From contig NZ_BMIJ01000006.1 of NCBI RefSeq assembly GCF_014641945.1, forward strand, positions 1-64,000: 64,000 nt of DNA, in the 5' to 3' direction. Under the pieces are notes generated by a model, which was not told where the DNA came from, searched no databases, and saw nothing but the letters and a program-made list of their open reading frames with translations. Position numbers and translations under genes: made by a program. Below, one piece after another: positions 1-8,547 of the stretch (its first letter is position 1; each line of letters starts with the position of its first letter). The stretch is from Marinobacterium zhoushanense. GTDB lineage: Bacteria; Pseudomonadota; Gammaproteobacteria; Pseudomonadales; Balneatricaceae.

Positions 1-1
1 C

Positions 2-1270
2 GGTACCCTGGTGATCGATACTCAGGACTCCGACGTCTACCTGGATGCCGACAGCCTGACCGCGACCATCACCGCTACCAGCGGCGGTAACTTCGAGGAC
101 CTGCAGGTGGGCACCGCCAGTGCCACCGCGCAGATCGCCGACACCATCGACACCTCAACCGTGACCCTGACCGCCACTGCGTCGGTCAATACCGGTGACA
201 CGATCACCTACACGGCAACCGTGAGCGCAGCGCCGCTGACCACGGCTCTGGTGTTGACGATCGTTGACGAGAACAGCGTCGAGCTGGGTACCATCACCAT
301 CAACCCGGGTGAAACGTCCGGTACACTGGATGTGGCAGCCCCTGAGACCGCTGATACCAGCTACGATGCATCGATCAGTAATGCGACTGGCGGTGAGTAC
401 GAAGATCTGGATACCAGCGATACAGCGTCTACCGTAGTTTCCGAGGTACCGGTGAGCTCGGCTCTGCTGATCACCAACACCAACGTCAACGTTCAGGAGG
501 TGCGAGTCACCATCGCCTCTGAAACGGGCTCCAACAGCACCGGAGTGGTCGAACCGACAGAGGTGCAGGGCCAGGAAGGTAGTACGCTGGAGTTCACTGA
601 TGAAGTTGAGTTTGTCGCCGGTGAAACCTACACCGTGACCATGGAGCATGTCAGCGGCGATCCGGTAATCCTGACCGACCTGTCGGTCACTGATTCAAGC
701 GGAAACGTGCTCGAGATCTTCCACGGCAACGCCAAGCTGGAAACCGGTGATACTGGATCGAACACCAACTTCGACGGCTACATCTTCAACGTGACCATCG
801 GTGATAACTTCGCCAGCGATCCGACCGATTACTCAGTGAGTGAGGCGATCGGTTACGAAGTGTTGAACGGGGTGCTGTCGCTCGATACCGAGTCCAACAC
901 CAGTGACTTCGTGCTCGACTTCTCTGAACTCTCGCTCAACGGTGGTGAGAACCTGTTTGGGGATAGCGTCGAGACAGTCGATATCTCGGGTAAAGGCACA
1001 GGTGAAGATAACGTCATCTACCTCTCCGCTACCGATGTATTGGAGCTGGGTGAAGCAGGTGACAACATCCTCAACCTGATCGGTGACGTGGGTGACGTAG
1101 TGAACCTGGTAGACCAGGACGGTGCAGGTGCCGGTACTTGGTCACAGACTGCTTCGGATGGGACAACTACCACCTACACCTACAGTGATGGTGTAACCGA
1201 CTATGCAACGGTAGTGGTTGAGAACGATCTGAGCACCGTTCTCAATACCAACAGTCTCGATAACAGCTGA
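2..1270 (+). CDS. Giant type I-secreted adhesin, C-terminal part (5' truncated by window)
   Basis: The reading frame is open to the left edge, so only about 423 C-terminal residues are visible. It starts with tandem Ig-like beta-sandwich repeats (motifs such as ITYTATVSAAPLTT and TATITATSGGNFEDL) typical of LapA-like biofilm adhesins. It continues into an Asp/Gly-rich tail (ISGKGTGEDNVIYLSATDVL, LNLIGDVGDVVNLVD, TTTYTYSDGVTDYATVVVEN) like the C-terminal region of large type I secretion substrates. Cysteine is absent from the visible part, as is usual for such adhesins. The neighbouring lapG and lapD support a role as a cell-surface adhesin held at or released from the outer membrane. The N-terminal retention module and the secretion genes would lie upstream, outside the window. 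The exact repeat family is inferred by eye. Confidence 0.75.
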   Translation, partial: GTLVIDTQDSDVYLDADSLTATITATSGGNFEDLQVGTASATAQIADTIDTSTVTLTATASVNTGDTITYTATVSAAPLTTALVLTIVDENSVELGTITINPGETSGTLDVAAPETADTSYDASISNATGGEYEDLDTSDTASTVVSEVPVSSALLITNTNVNVQEVRVTIASETGSNSTGVVEPTEVQGQEGSTLEFTDEVEFVAGETYTVTMEHVSGDPVILTDLSVTDSSGNVLEIFHGNAKLETGDTGSNTNFDGYIFNVTIGDNFASDPTDYSVSEAIGYEVLNGVLSLDTESNTSDFVLDFSELSLNGGENLFGDSVETVDISGKGTGEDNVIYLSATDVLELGEAGDNILNLIGDVGDVVNLVDQDGAGAGTWSQTASDGTTTTYTYSDGVTDYATVVVENDLSTVLNTNSLDNS

Positions 1271-1289
1271 TCCTAGAGTCCTGAGTAAA

Positions 1290-1317
1290 AGCCCAGACCA
1301 ACGTCTGGGCTTTTTTT
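1290..1317 (+). terminator. Rho-independent terminator after the adhesin
   Basis: A perfect 9-bp stem (AGCCCAGAC / GTCTGGGCT) with a CAAC loop is followed by a T run, 20 bp after the adhesin stop codon. Confidence 0.9.
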
Positions 1318-1586
1318 ATGGGCCGGGCTAGGCCGGTACCGACCTGACGAGTGCTAATCTGGTGCGCGTATTGGGACGCTGTAAGCCAATAGGACTCTGC
1401 AAAACGGCTGATACCCCAGAACAGACACTCTCAGGCTGTGGGGACTGTATCAGCTTCCTTGTACTAATCTTGATCCATCGCAAAAGTAACTGCGCTTTAG
1501 TGCAAGCGGCGCCTGATCGTGCTGCTCAACCAGCTTTTTTGAGCTGTAATTATATTATGAGTAGCTAATGAACGAGGAGGTTCGTG
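1318..1586. other. Intergenic stretch between the two adhesin-type genes
   Basis: No convincing gene is present. The only clear signal is a strong ribosome binding site (GAGGAGG, 1574-1580) that sets the start of the following gene at 1587. A promoter is expected here because a terminator lies just upstream, but no good -35/-10 pair stands out. Confidence 0.5.
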
Positions 1587-2990
1587 ATGGCTGGTGCAAT
1601 TGGACGAGTGTTCGCGATCCGTGGTCAGGTGGTGGTAACCGCTACCGATGGTTCGGAGCGTGTGCTGCTGTTGGGTGATCGAGTAGTGGACAGTGAACTG
1701 ATCCGCACCGGCCCTGATAGCCAGGTCGATATACAGCTCGAGGAGGGCGCTGTCGTCCATCTGGATAGTGACGCCCAGTGGCTGGTGGGTGGCGACCAAG
1801 AGGGCGTTGAGGTATTGGAGCGCAGCGACCAGGCGGCATTTGAGGTCGGTGCGATCCAGGCGGCAATACTGGCCGGTGAGGATCCAACTGCTGTGGCGGA
1901 AGCACCTGCGGCGGGTGCTGAGACTGGCGCAACCAACGAGGGTGCGGACTTCGTTGTATTGGATCGTGTGGCTGGAGAGGTAAGGCCGGAAGCGGGTTAT
2001 GATACGCGCGGGATCGGCTTCTCTATCGAGCAGCCGCAGAGCGAAGAGGCGATTCTGGTTGCCGGGACAATCCCCGTGCCAAGCGAAGAACCCGAACCGT
2101 CTCAACCACCGGAACCGCCTCAACCACCGGAGCCTCCCAGTCCGTTAATTGCAGACTATCGTGGGTATGCGGCGGGTCAGGGCAGCGACAACAACCCTCA
2201 TGGGACAGGCGGTACCTACGCCGACGCCAATGGACTCAAGGACAGCGGCGCGGATAACGCCTGGGCGATCTACAACGAGGGCAGCGGATACTACTCGGTT
2301 GGTCGTGTCGGTAATCCCCAGAGTGCAACCGATGAGCATGTCGATCCGAACGAGGCGCTTGCCTTTAAACTCAGCACGCCGATGACCGAGGTCTATTTCC
2401 ACTTCGATGGCGATGTCGGGGGCAGTCAGTGGTCAATCTACTCGGAGGCTGGAGAGCGTATTACGCTGGCCAACAACGAAAAATCTTTTGCACTGGAGCA
2501 GTTTGTTGACGAGAGCGGAGTAGGGCACTTTTACCTCAATGACGCTCAGGGCGAGCCGCTCCAGTTCCAGTACATCGCCTTCGATGGCGGCGATGACGCG
2601 CAGTTCAGCGTCAAACCGCTGGAGTTCGATGCGGTGCAAAGTGGCGAATATTCTGGCAGCAGCGAGGTATTCATGGTTCAGAGCGCCGAAGCACCAGTGA
2701 CCGATCCGAATGGGCACGACAGTGTCGGCGTGGATCTGTCCGATGTTCTGGATGGTGCCTCTTCCAATGATCTGACGGCACTGACCGGCTATATCCATGT
2801 GGCGGAGGACGGTGACAACGGCGGGCTGCTGTTATCACTTAATCATCAGGGTGCGGGTATCGCGGCAGGTATCGATCAGGTGATTGCCGTCGACAATATG
2901 TCCCTGAGTGATCTGGGTTTGGATATGGGGATGGATCAGACCGATATCCTGTCGTCACTGCTGGATAACGGCATCATCTACGTTGATTGA
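1587..2990 (+). CDS. Miniature LapA-type protein: retention module, LapG site and type I secretion C-terminus
   Basis: This 467-aa protein has the N-terminal retention module of LapA adhesins (residues 1-70, GRVFAIRGQVVV through HLDSDAQWLVGG). A di-alanine PAAG at residues 107-110 is a candidate LapG cleavage site. The signature FVVLDRVAGEVRPEAGYDT follows at 122-140, and then a Pro/Glu-rich spacer (about 164-186). The middle is a beta-rich domain I do not recognise. The C-terminus (SVGVDLSDVLDG ... ILSSLLDNGIIYVD) resembles the type I secretion target domain of large adhesins. Known LapA relatives are thousands of residues long, so this is a retention module joined almost directly to a secretion signal. 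Start at ATG 1587 (GAGGAGG 6 bases upstream) rather than GTG 1584. It converges on lapG, whose product should cleave it. Confidence 0.75.
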   Translation: MAGAIGRVFAIRGQVVVTATDGSERVLLLGDRVVDSELIRTGPDSQVDIQLEEGAVVHLDSDAQWLVGGDQEGVEVLERSDQAAFEVGAIQAAILAGEDPTAVAEAPAAGAETGATNEGADFVVLDRVAGEVRPEAGYDTRGIGFSIEQPQSEEAILVAGTIPVPSEEPEPSQPPEPPQPPEPPSPLIADYRGYAAGQGSDNNPHGTGGTYADANGLKDSGADNAWAIYNEGSGYYSVGRVGNPQSATDEHVDPNEALAFKLSTPMTEVYFHFDGDVGGSQWSIYSEAGERITLANNEKSFALEQFVDESGVGHFYLNDAQGEPLQFQYIAFDGGDDAQFSVKPLEFDAVQSGEYSGSSEVFMVQSAEAPVTDPNGHDSVGVDLSDVLDGASSNDLTALTGYIHVAEDGDNGGLLLSLNHQGAGIAAGIDQVIAVDNMSLSDLGLDMGMDQTDILSSLLDNGIIYVD

Positions 2991-3014
2991 TTGCAGGAAT
3001 TCGTATCAGCGGGG

Positions 3015-3695
3015 TTATTGCTCGACGCGCCTGCGCAGGTCGGTCCATAACCCCAGCTTTCCTGAGCTACCGACCCGCTTACCGGTCCCACGCTCCTTCG
3101 CCAACCACAGACCGTCACCGTTGAAGCTGTATACCGGCACCAGATCCTTGCGCTTGTTGGCGGGCAGGATCTCCGGGTTCAGGTTATCCAGTACCAGCGG
3201 GATGGAGCGGGGCTGCGGGAAGTAAGTCAGCACCATATGGGCCTGGTTCCAGTTCAGCGCCTTGACGTACATGATGCGCATGCGGTCGTCGGGGATGCCG
3301 AGTTCGATGAGCGAGAAATATTTCGCGATGGCGTAATCCTCGCAGTCGCCGCCGAAGGTGGTCAGTTTCTCGAACGGTGTCGCCCAGTAGTCCTCTACTT
3401 TCCAATGCACGATGTCGGTGTAGTAGGGGACCAGATTGAAGAAGTCGTTGACCTCTTTGACCTTCTCCATCTCGGTCATGTTCTGATTGGTCTCGATCAG
3501 CTTCTTCAGCGCGTTCAGTCTAAGTACGGCTTGCGTACCGAACTTGGCCTCGACGCGGCTGAGCAGCGCCGGGCTGAAATCGACCAGACTTTTGGCGCTG
3601 GCGGTCAGCGGTAAAAGGCTGAGCAGGACGCCAAGGCCAAGGCCGCAGAGGCGTCTGCGGCCTTGCCTCAGAAGGCTGAACACTGATCTTTTCAT
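3015..3695 (-). CDS. lapG: LapG periplasmic cysteine protease
   Basis: A 226-aa bacterial transglutaminase-like cysteine proteinase. In the family, LapG cuts the N-terminal retention module of LapA-type adhesins in the periplasm and releases them from the cell surface; it is inhibited by binding LapD. A signal peptide covers about residues 1-34. The catalytic triad is visible as Cys118 (GGDCEDYA), His153 (NQAHMVL) and Asp170 (LVLDNL). The gene overlaps lapD by 4 bp (ATGA), so the two are translationally coupled. It lies directly beside its likely substrate at 1587-2990. The assignment is firm from the triad and neighbourhood. Confidence 0.93.
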   Translation of the reverse strand: MKRSVFSLLRQGRRRLCGLGLGVLLSLLPLTASAKSLVDFSPALLSRVEAKFGTQAVLRLNALKKLIETNQNMTEMEKVKEVNDFFNLVPYYTDIVHWKVEDYWATPFEKLTTFGGDCEDYAIAKYFSLIELGIPDDRMRIMYVKALNWNQAHMVLTYFPQPRSIPLVLDNLNPEILPANKRKDLVPVYSFNGDGLWLAKERGTGKRVGSSGKLGLWTDLRRRVEQ

Positions 3696-5605
3696 CGGCT
3701 TGCCGCGGTCAATCCAATCTCGCGTACGGCTCGGTAGTCGGCTTCGCTTTCCACCGACTCCGCGAGGATACTGACATTGAGCAGTTCGCCCAGCTCCTTC
3801 ATCGCCTCTACCAGGCGACGTTTCTCGGCATCGCTGCCGATATTCTCGGTGTAGATCCGCGCCAGACGGATATAGTCGAGACGGAACTGTTTGACATCGT
3901 CCATCGATATGAACCGGCTCTCGAAACGCTTGAGGATGATCCGTGCGCCATTGCGGTGGATGAAGTCGATGAAGCTGGCGAACGACTTCAGATCGCGGGT
4001 GGCGCCATAGGCGGTGACGCTGAACACCAGATGCCTGGCGGCATCCTTGTTCTCCTGCAGCAGGGTATAGAGTTCCGAGCGGAATTCGTTGCTGGACAGG
4101 GCGGTAAAGGAGACGTTGACCGCGATATCGTGCTTGAGCTGCTCGTTGCGGATCCGCTCGATCACCTGTCGCACTATGTGCAGGTCGAATTCGAGGATAC
4201 GACCGAGAGTCTCGGCTACCGAGATGAAGGTACCGATCGGCAGCGTCTCGCCCTTCTCATCCAGCACCCTGGACATCGCCTCCTCAAGCACCAGTTTGTC
4301 CAGTTCGCCATCGGCAAGGCTATACGCCTTGATTCCGTAGTCGATCTCGACCCGCTTGTGGTCGACGATCTCGCCGACCAGACGCTTCCACTCATCCATG
4401 CTGCGAGTGTTGGCGCTGTACTGGGTGATGGCGAAACTGTTCTGGCCGATCAGACGGGCCTTCTCATAGGCTTCGGTGGCCGCCGAGACCAGCTCGGCCG
4501 TGGTGCCCTGCGGGTCGAAAGCGACGCCGCCGATATGGGCCACATTCTCCTTGTCGTAAGCGGCCCCGAGGACCGCAAGGCGTTTCAGAATTGCCTGACA
4601 GAGCTGCTCGGCTACGCTCTGGTTCGGACAGTCTGCAATCAGGATAAATTCGGAGCCAACGATACGGTAGAGGAAGTCGCCGGCGACACCTTGTTCTTTG
4701 AGTGCTGTACGGGTCTCCGCGACGAACTGCTTGATGAAGGTGTCGACCTTGTCGGAGCTGATCGCCGCCGCCAGTTTGCCCAGCTCATCGATGCGGATGA
4801 TGAACAGGTAGCCCTGCTGACGGGACATGAAACGCTCTTTCATGTCGGTCTCGAAGGTGGCGCGGGTTTCCAGTCCGGTCAACTCGTCGATCCGCAGGCG
4901 CTTGCCGGTTTCCTCCAGACGATTGTTCAGGTTGGTGATCACCTTCTCGATCTTGCCTGACATCAGGTTCATTGAGTGGGCCACGTTACGGATCTCCGTG
5001 GTCCAGGGCAGCTTGTCGATGGTGGCGAATTGACCGTCAGCGATACTCAGCGCCAGTTTCTCGATGCGGCCCAGCGGACTCAACACGAAGCGAATAAGAA
5101 CAAACAGCAGCGCAACGAAAACAATCAAGCTGATTGCCGCGAATATCAACGACTCCTTGGCCTGCTGCCATAGCTTCAGATAGCCCAGCCCCGGATGGAT
5201 GGTGACGAAAACCTTGCCGCCGACGACCCAGCCGCCATCGATCTCCGAGTCCGCTGTGACCGTGTCCATGTGCAGCAGTTCGGAAAACCACTCCGGTACC
5301 TCTTCAAAGGTTTTCGGGTTGGTTCGGCGTACCAACTCCTTGCCGTCCATATTTTCGAGCAGAATCTCGAGGTAGTAACCGCGGTCGAAGATGGTGTTGA
5401 CCATGGTTGCCAGGATGGTGTCATCCTCGTCAAGAATATAGGGGCTCAGCGACAGGCCCAGCGAGGTGGCGGTGTCCTGCGCGTGGATTTCGGACTCCAC
5501 CTGCAGGTAGTCGCGGATATTGGTCAGGCTGGTGTAAAAGTTGATTGCGAAGATGGCCAGGAACATGGCCGAGATCAAGAGCATCAGCTGCTTGGACAGC
5601 GTCAT
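3692..5605 (-). CDS. lapD: LapD inner-membrane c-di-GMP receptor
   Basis: A 637-aa inner-membrane receptor. A first transmembrane helix (about 7-25) precedes a LapD/MoxY-type periplasmic domain (GWVVGGKVFVTIHPGLGY). A second helix (about 153-175), a HAMP segment, a GGDEF-like domain and an EAL-like domain follow. Both catalytic motifs are degenerate: RIVGSEF replaces GGDEF and KAYSLAD replaces the EAL motif. The protein should therefore bind c-di-GMP rather than make or destroy it, as known LapD does. When c-di-GMP is bound, LapD sequesters LapG and adhesin stays on the surface. It is the first gene of a lapD-lapG operon, with the ribosome site GGGAGTC just upstream of the ATG. Confidence 0.93.
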   Translation of the reverse strand: MTLSKQLMLLISAMFLAIFAINFYTSLTNIRDYLQVESEIHAQDTATSLGLSLSPYILDEDDTILATMVNTIFDRGYYLEILLENMDGKELVRRTNPKTFEEVPEWFSELLHMDTVTADSEIDGGWVVGGKVFVTIHPGLGYLKLWQQAKESLIFAAISLIVFVALLFVLIRFVLSPLGRIEKLALSIADGQFATIDKLPWTTEIRNVAHSMNLMSGKIEKVITNLNNRLEETGKRLRIDELTGLETRATFETDMKERFMSRQQGYLFIIRIDELGKLAAAISSDKVDTFIKQFVAETRTALKEQGVAGDFLYRIVGSEFILIADCPNQSVAEQLCQAILKRLAVLGAAYDKENVAHIGGVAFDPQGTTAELVSAATEAYEKARLIGQNSFAITQYSANTRSMDEWKRLVGEIVDHKRVEIDYGIKAYSLADGELDKLVLEEAMSRVLDEKGETLPIGTFISVAETLGRILEFDLHIVRQVIERIRNEQLKHDIAVNVSFTALSSNEFRSELYTLLQENKDAARHLVFSVTAYGATRDLKSFASFIDFIHRNGARIILKRFESRFISMDDVKQFRLDYIRLARIYTENIGSDAEKRRLVEAMKELGELLNVSILAESVESEADYRAVREIGLTAASR

Positions 5606-5773
5606 CGAAAGACTCCCTTTTCAAAAACGGCCCAACAGCCGACCCGATTCTGCTCTGGTATAGCAGGCAAGTGAAACGCTACAGCATATGGATGACGGAG
5701 TGTTTCCCGTGCTGCATGCATAATGCGGTCAGTTTAGGCGGAAACCGTCAATGAAGGAAAGTAGCGTGCACGC

Positions 5774-5805
5774 AAACAAAAAGCCGGCATAGAGGCTTGC
5801 CGGCT
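5774..5805 (-). terminator. Terminator of the rnf operon
   Basis: An 8-bp inverted repeat (AGCCGGCA / TGCCGGCT, 5782-5805) is followed in the minus direction by TTTTTGTTTG, just downstream of rnfH. The region from here to the lapD start at 5605 holds no gene. Confidence 0.8.
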
Positions 5806-5827
5806 GTTTGTTTTTCCTGAACTGGCG

Positions 5828-6094
5828 TCAGTCGTCATCATCTTCGTCGTCATCTTCATCCATGACACGGGTGATCTTGCGGTATATTTCGACCCGATCG
5901 CCGTCAGTAAGCTTGGTGTCCAGCTTGCTCAGTTTGCCGAACACGCCTACTTTCTGGGTCTTGAGGTTGATCTCGGGAAAGCGCTGCAGAATGCCGGATT
6001 CGATGATGGCGCTCTCGATCGTCGAGTCATCGCTGACGTTCAGATCGATCCACTCCTGTTTCTGCTTGCCGGCGTAGGCGATTGCGACCTTCAT
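5828..6094 (-). CDS. rnfH: RnfH family protein
   Basis: An 88-aa ubiquitin-fold-like protein of the RnfH/UPF0125 family, with motifs IAYAGKQKQEWIDL, VGVFGKLSKLDTKL and GDRVEIYRKI. It ends in an unusual run of about ten acidic residues (DEDDDEDDDD). RnfH is encoded at the end of nif-linked rnf operons; its biochemical role is not established. It is the last gene of the operon, overlapping rnfE by 4 bp, with a terminator just beyond. Confidence 0.88.
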   Translation of the reverse strand: MKVAIAYAGKQKQEWIDLNVSDDSTIESAIIESGILQRFPEINLKTQKVGVFGKLSKLDTKLTDGDRVEIYRKITRVMDEDDDEDDDD

Positions 6095-6792
6095 ACCGCA
6101 CCCTCCACCGATGGCTGGCTCCCGGTCTGCGCGATACGCGTGTTTTCCCGTGCCGCAATCATCCGGTCCACCACCCGCTTACCAGCCAGCATCAGGCCCA
6201 GACAGATAAAACCTCCGGGCGGCAGGATCAGCAGCAGGGTGCCACCGTAATCGGGAAAAACCTCCAGCTCGATCAGCGATGCCCATTGCCCCAGTAGCAG
6301 GGATGCGTCGGCAAACAGGGTACCGGCGCCGAAAAACTCGCGCATGGCGCCGAGCAGTACCAGCACCCAGGTAAAACCCAGGCCCATGGCGAAACCGTCG
6401 AGCATCGACGGAAGCACCAGATTTTTCGACGCGAAGCTTTCGACACGGCCGAGAATGGCGCAGTTGGTCACGATCAGCGGAATGAACAGCCCCAACACCT
6501 TGTACAGCTCGTGCATCCAGGCATTGAGGAACATATCGACCATGGTCACCATCGCGGCAATCAGAACGATAAATACCGGGATACGCACCTGTGGCGTGAT
6601 AATGCCCCTGAGCATAGACACCAGCAGGTTAGAGAACACCATCACCACCAGCGTGGCCAGTCCCATACCGAGGCCGTTACTGGCCGTAGTGGTCACCGCC
6701 ATCAGCGGGCAGAGTGCCAACATCTGGCTCAGAACGACGTTGTTGTGCCAGAGCCCCTCGCCCCAGATCTCTTTGTAGGATGGACCGCTCAT
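6091..6792 (-). CDS. rnfE: Rnf complex subunit RnfE
   Basis: A 233-aa integral membrane subunit of the Rnf ion-translocating ferredoxin:NAD oxidoreductase, with about six hydrophobic helices. The N-terminal WGEGLWHNNVVLSQMLALCP and the helix LIVTNCAILGRVESFASKN are typical of RnfE. RnfA and RnfE are homologous, oppositely oriented membrane subunits, and each carries a conserved cysteine motif implicated in cofactor binding. The gene overlaps rnfG and rnfH by 4 bp each. Confidence 0.93.
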   Translation of the reverse strand: MSGPSYKEIWGEGLWHNNVVLSQMLALCPLMAVTTTASNGLGMGLATLVVMVFSNLLVSMLRGIITPQVRIPVFIVLIAAMVTMVDMFLNAWMHELYKVLGLFIPLIVTNCAILGRVESFASKNLVLPSMLDGFAMGLGFTWVLVLLGAMREFFGAGTLFADASLLLGQWASLIELEVFPDYGGTLLLILPPGGFICLGLMLAGKRVVDRMIAARENTRIAQTGSQPSVEGAV

Positions 6793-7481
6793 GGCTGCTC
6801 CTCCTGATTGGCTGCACTTTTCTCTACACCCTGATCGGCAACGGCGGTCTGCAGTTTCACCTTCTGTTGCTCGTACACCTTTAAACCCTCATGCACCGCG
6901 CCGACGTAGGCCCTTGGCGTAATCGTCGCACCGGTAAACTGGTCGAAGCGGCCGCCGTCCTTTTTCACCGCCCACTCCTTTTCCGGGATATTGCTCAGGG
7001 AGAAGCCGTTGAAACCTTCGACCCAGTCGTGCTTGGCGATTTCGATCTTGTCCCCGAGCCCCGGTGTTTCGGCATGGGTAATGGTGCGTACGCCGGTCAG
7101 CTCACCGTTCGCGTTGACGCCGATAATCAGCACGATTTTGCCGCTATAGCCGTTATGGGTGATCACCTCATAGGCGGCACCGGTCAGCTCGCCATCCCTG
7201 CTGGCCAGGAAAACTGTGGGGTCACCGCCGAACGGGTTACCCTCCAGCTGTGTTGTGTCCTCCAGCGGATTGTTGTCGTACATCTCGGCCGGCAGCACCT
7301 GACTGAGCATGGCGCTGCGATCCTCTTCGAGACGCGCCTTGATATCGTCCCGGGTACCGTGCTCGCCCATCATCAGAATGATGCTGACGATCATCGCAAT
7401 ACCGCCAAGCAACCCCGCCTGATAGCCGATGCCGCGGGTATAACTGGGGACCAGCGGCGTTGTCGTCATACCGTTACTCAT
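6789..7481 (-). CDS. rnfG: Rnf complex subunit RnfG (covalent flavoprotein)
   Basis: A 230-aa subunit with one N-terminal membrane anchor (about 12-32) and a periplasmic FMN-binding domain. FTGATITPRAY is the motif whose threonine carries covalently bound FMN in the family; the preceding ETPGLGDKIE is also diagnostic. The start is placed at ATG 7481, with AGGAG 7 bases upstream, rather than at the in-frame TTG 7484. The gene follows rnfD by 4 bp. Confidence 0.92.
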   Translation of the reverse strand: MSNGMTTTPLVPSYTRGIGYQAGLLGGIAMIVSIILMMGEHGTRDDIKARLEEDRSAMLSQVLPAEMYDNNPLEDTTQLEGNPFGGDPTVFLASRDGELTGAAYEVITHNGYSGKIVLIIGVNANGELTGVRTITHAETPGLGDKIEIAKHDWVEGFNGFSLSNIPEKEWAVKKDGGRFDQFTGATITPRAYVGAVHEGLKVYEQQKVKLQTAVADQGVEKSAANQEEQP

Positions 7482-7485
7482 CAAC

Positions 7486-8547
7486 TTACTCCTTCGACTT
7501 CAGCGGCTTGCCGCTATAGCTGTAGCCATAGATACGGGGGCGGAAGTAGCGGTCGATAATGGGCGTCAGCGCGTTCATGAACAGTACTGCGAAGCCGATC
7601 GCCTCAGGGAAGGAGCCCCAGCTGCGGATGATGAAGGCGACACAGGCGATACCGGCACCAAATACCAGTTGCCCTTTATGGGTCGTGGGCGAGGTCACCA
7701 TATCGGTGGCGATAAAGAATGCACCCAGCATCGCGGCACCGGTCAGAAGGTGGAAGCTGGGCGGCTCGAAGCGATCGGGGTGCACCAGGCTGAAGATGAA
7801 TGCCAGCAGTGCCAGTGTGCCGAGCACCGATACCGGTATATGCCAACTGATCACCCGCTTATAGAGCAGGAACAGTCCTCCCAGCAGGATCAGCAGGGCC
7901 GAGGTTTCCCCCATGCTGCCGCGCATAGTGCCGATGAAGGCATCGGCAACGTTGAATGCCAGGGGTATAGATTCTGTTACCGGTATGTTCATGGTCAGCG
8001 CCGTCTTGACATGACCCAGAGCCGAGGCACCGGTCATCGCATCCGGGATCGGCGAGAGCCCCGCGGTGATCAGCAGGCTATCGACGAAGCCAGGTGCGGC
8101 GGCGCTGGTGATCGGTGTCGGATCGATCCAGGTGGTCATCTCCACCGGGAAGGAGATCAGCAGGCCGACACGGGCCAGCATCGCGGGGTTGAACAGGTTC
8201 TGGCCCAATCCGCCGTACAGGTGCTTGCCGATCACCACCGCGAACAGGGTGCCGACGACAGCGATCCACCAGGGCGCCCAGGGCGGCAGGGTCATAGCGA
8301 TCAGCCAGCCGGTCAGCAGCGCCGAACCATCCAGGCAGGGCTTCAAGGATCGCCCGGCCAGCGTAAGACAGGCCGCTTCGCTACCCAGCGCTGTTATCAG
8401 GCAGAGCAGGAACAGGTTGATCGCGGGCCAACCGAACAGGTAGAGCCCATAGAGGGTTGCCGGGAGTAGGGCCACGCAGACCAGGAGCATGGTGCGTTGC
8501 ACCGAGCTGCGGTTGTGCGCGTGGGGGGAGGAGATCAACTGAATCAT
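7486..8547 (-). CDS. rnfD: Rnf complex subunit RnfD
   Basis: A 353-aa membrane subunit with about nine helices. It contains the covalent FMN attachment motif MTGASALGHV (threonine ester) and the conserved GGLGQNLFNPAM segment of the RnfD/NqrB family. It should lie in the membrane path for electrons and ions. The start overlaps the rnfC stop by 4 bp, showing a tightly coupled operon. Confidence 0.93.
   Translation of the reverse strand: MIQLISSPHAHNRSSVQRTMLLVCVALLPATLYGLYLFGWPAINLFLLCLITALGSEAACLTLAGRSLKPCLDGSALLTGWLIAMTLPPWAPWWIAVVGTLFAVVIGKHLYGGLGQNLFNPAMLARVGLLISFPVEMTTWIDPTPITSAAAPGFVDSLLITAGLSPIPDAMTGASALGHVKTALTMNIPVTESIPLAFNVADAFIGTMRGSMGETSALLILLGGLFLLYKRVISWHIPVSVLGTLALLAFIFSLVHPDRFEPPSFHLLTGAAMLGAFFIATDMVTSPTTHKGQLVFGAGIACVAFIIRSWGSFPEAIGFAVLFMNALTPIIDRYFRPRIYGYSYSGKPLKSKE

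Noticed and set aside
1362..1568. 68-codon plus-strand open frame between the two adhesin-type genes
   Set aside because: No ribosome site, no recognisable content, and it overlaps an expected promoter region.
3956..4960. 334-codon plus-strand open frame opposite lapD
   Set aside because: It is antisense to a well-supported gene and its composition is that of the complementary strand of GC-rich coding DNA. Other long antisense frames (for example opposite nifB, nifL, hmp, eno) were dropped for the same reason.
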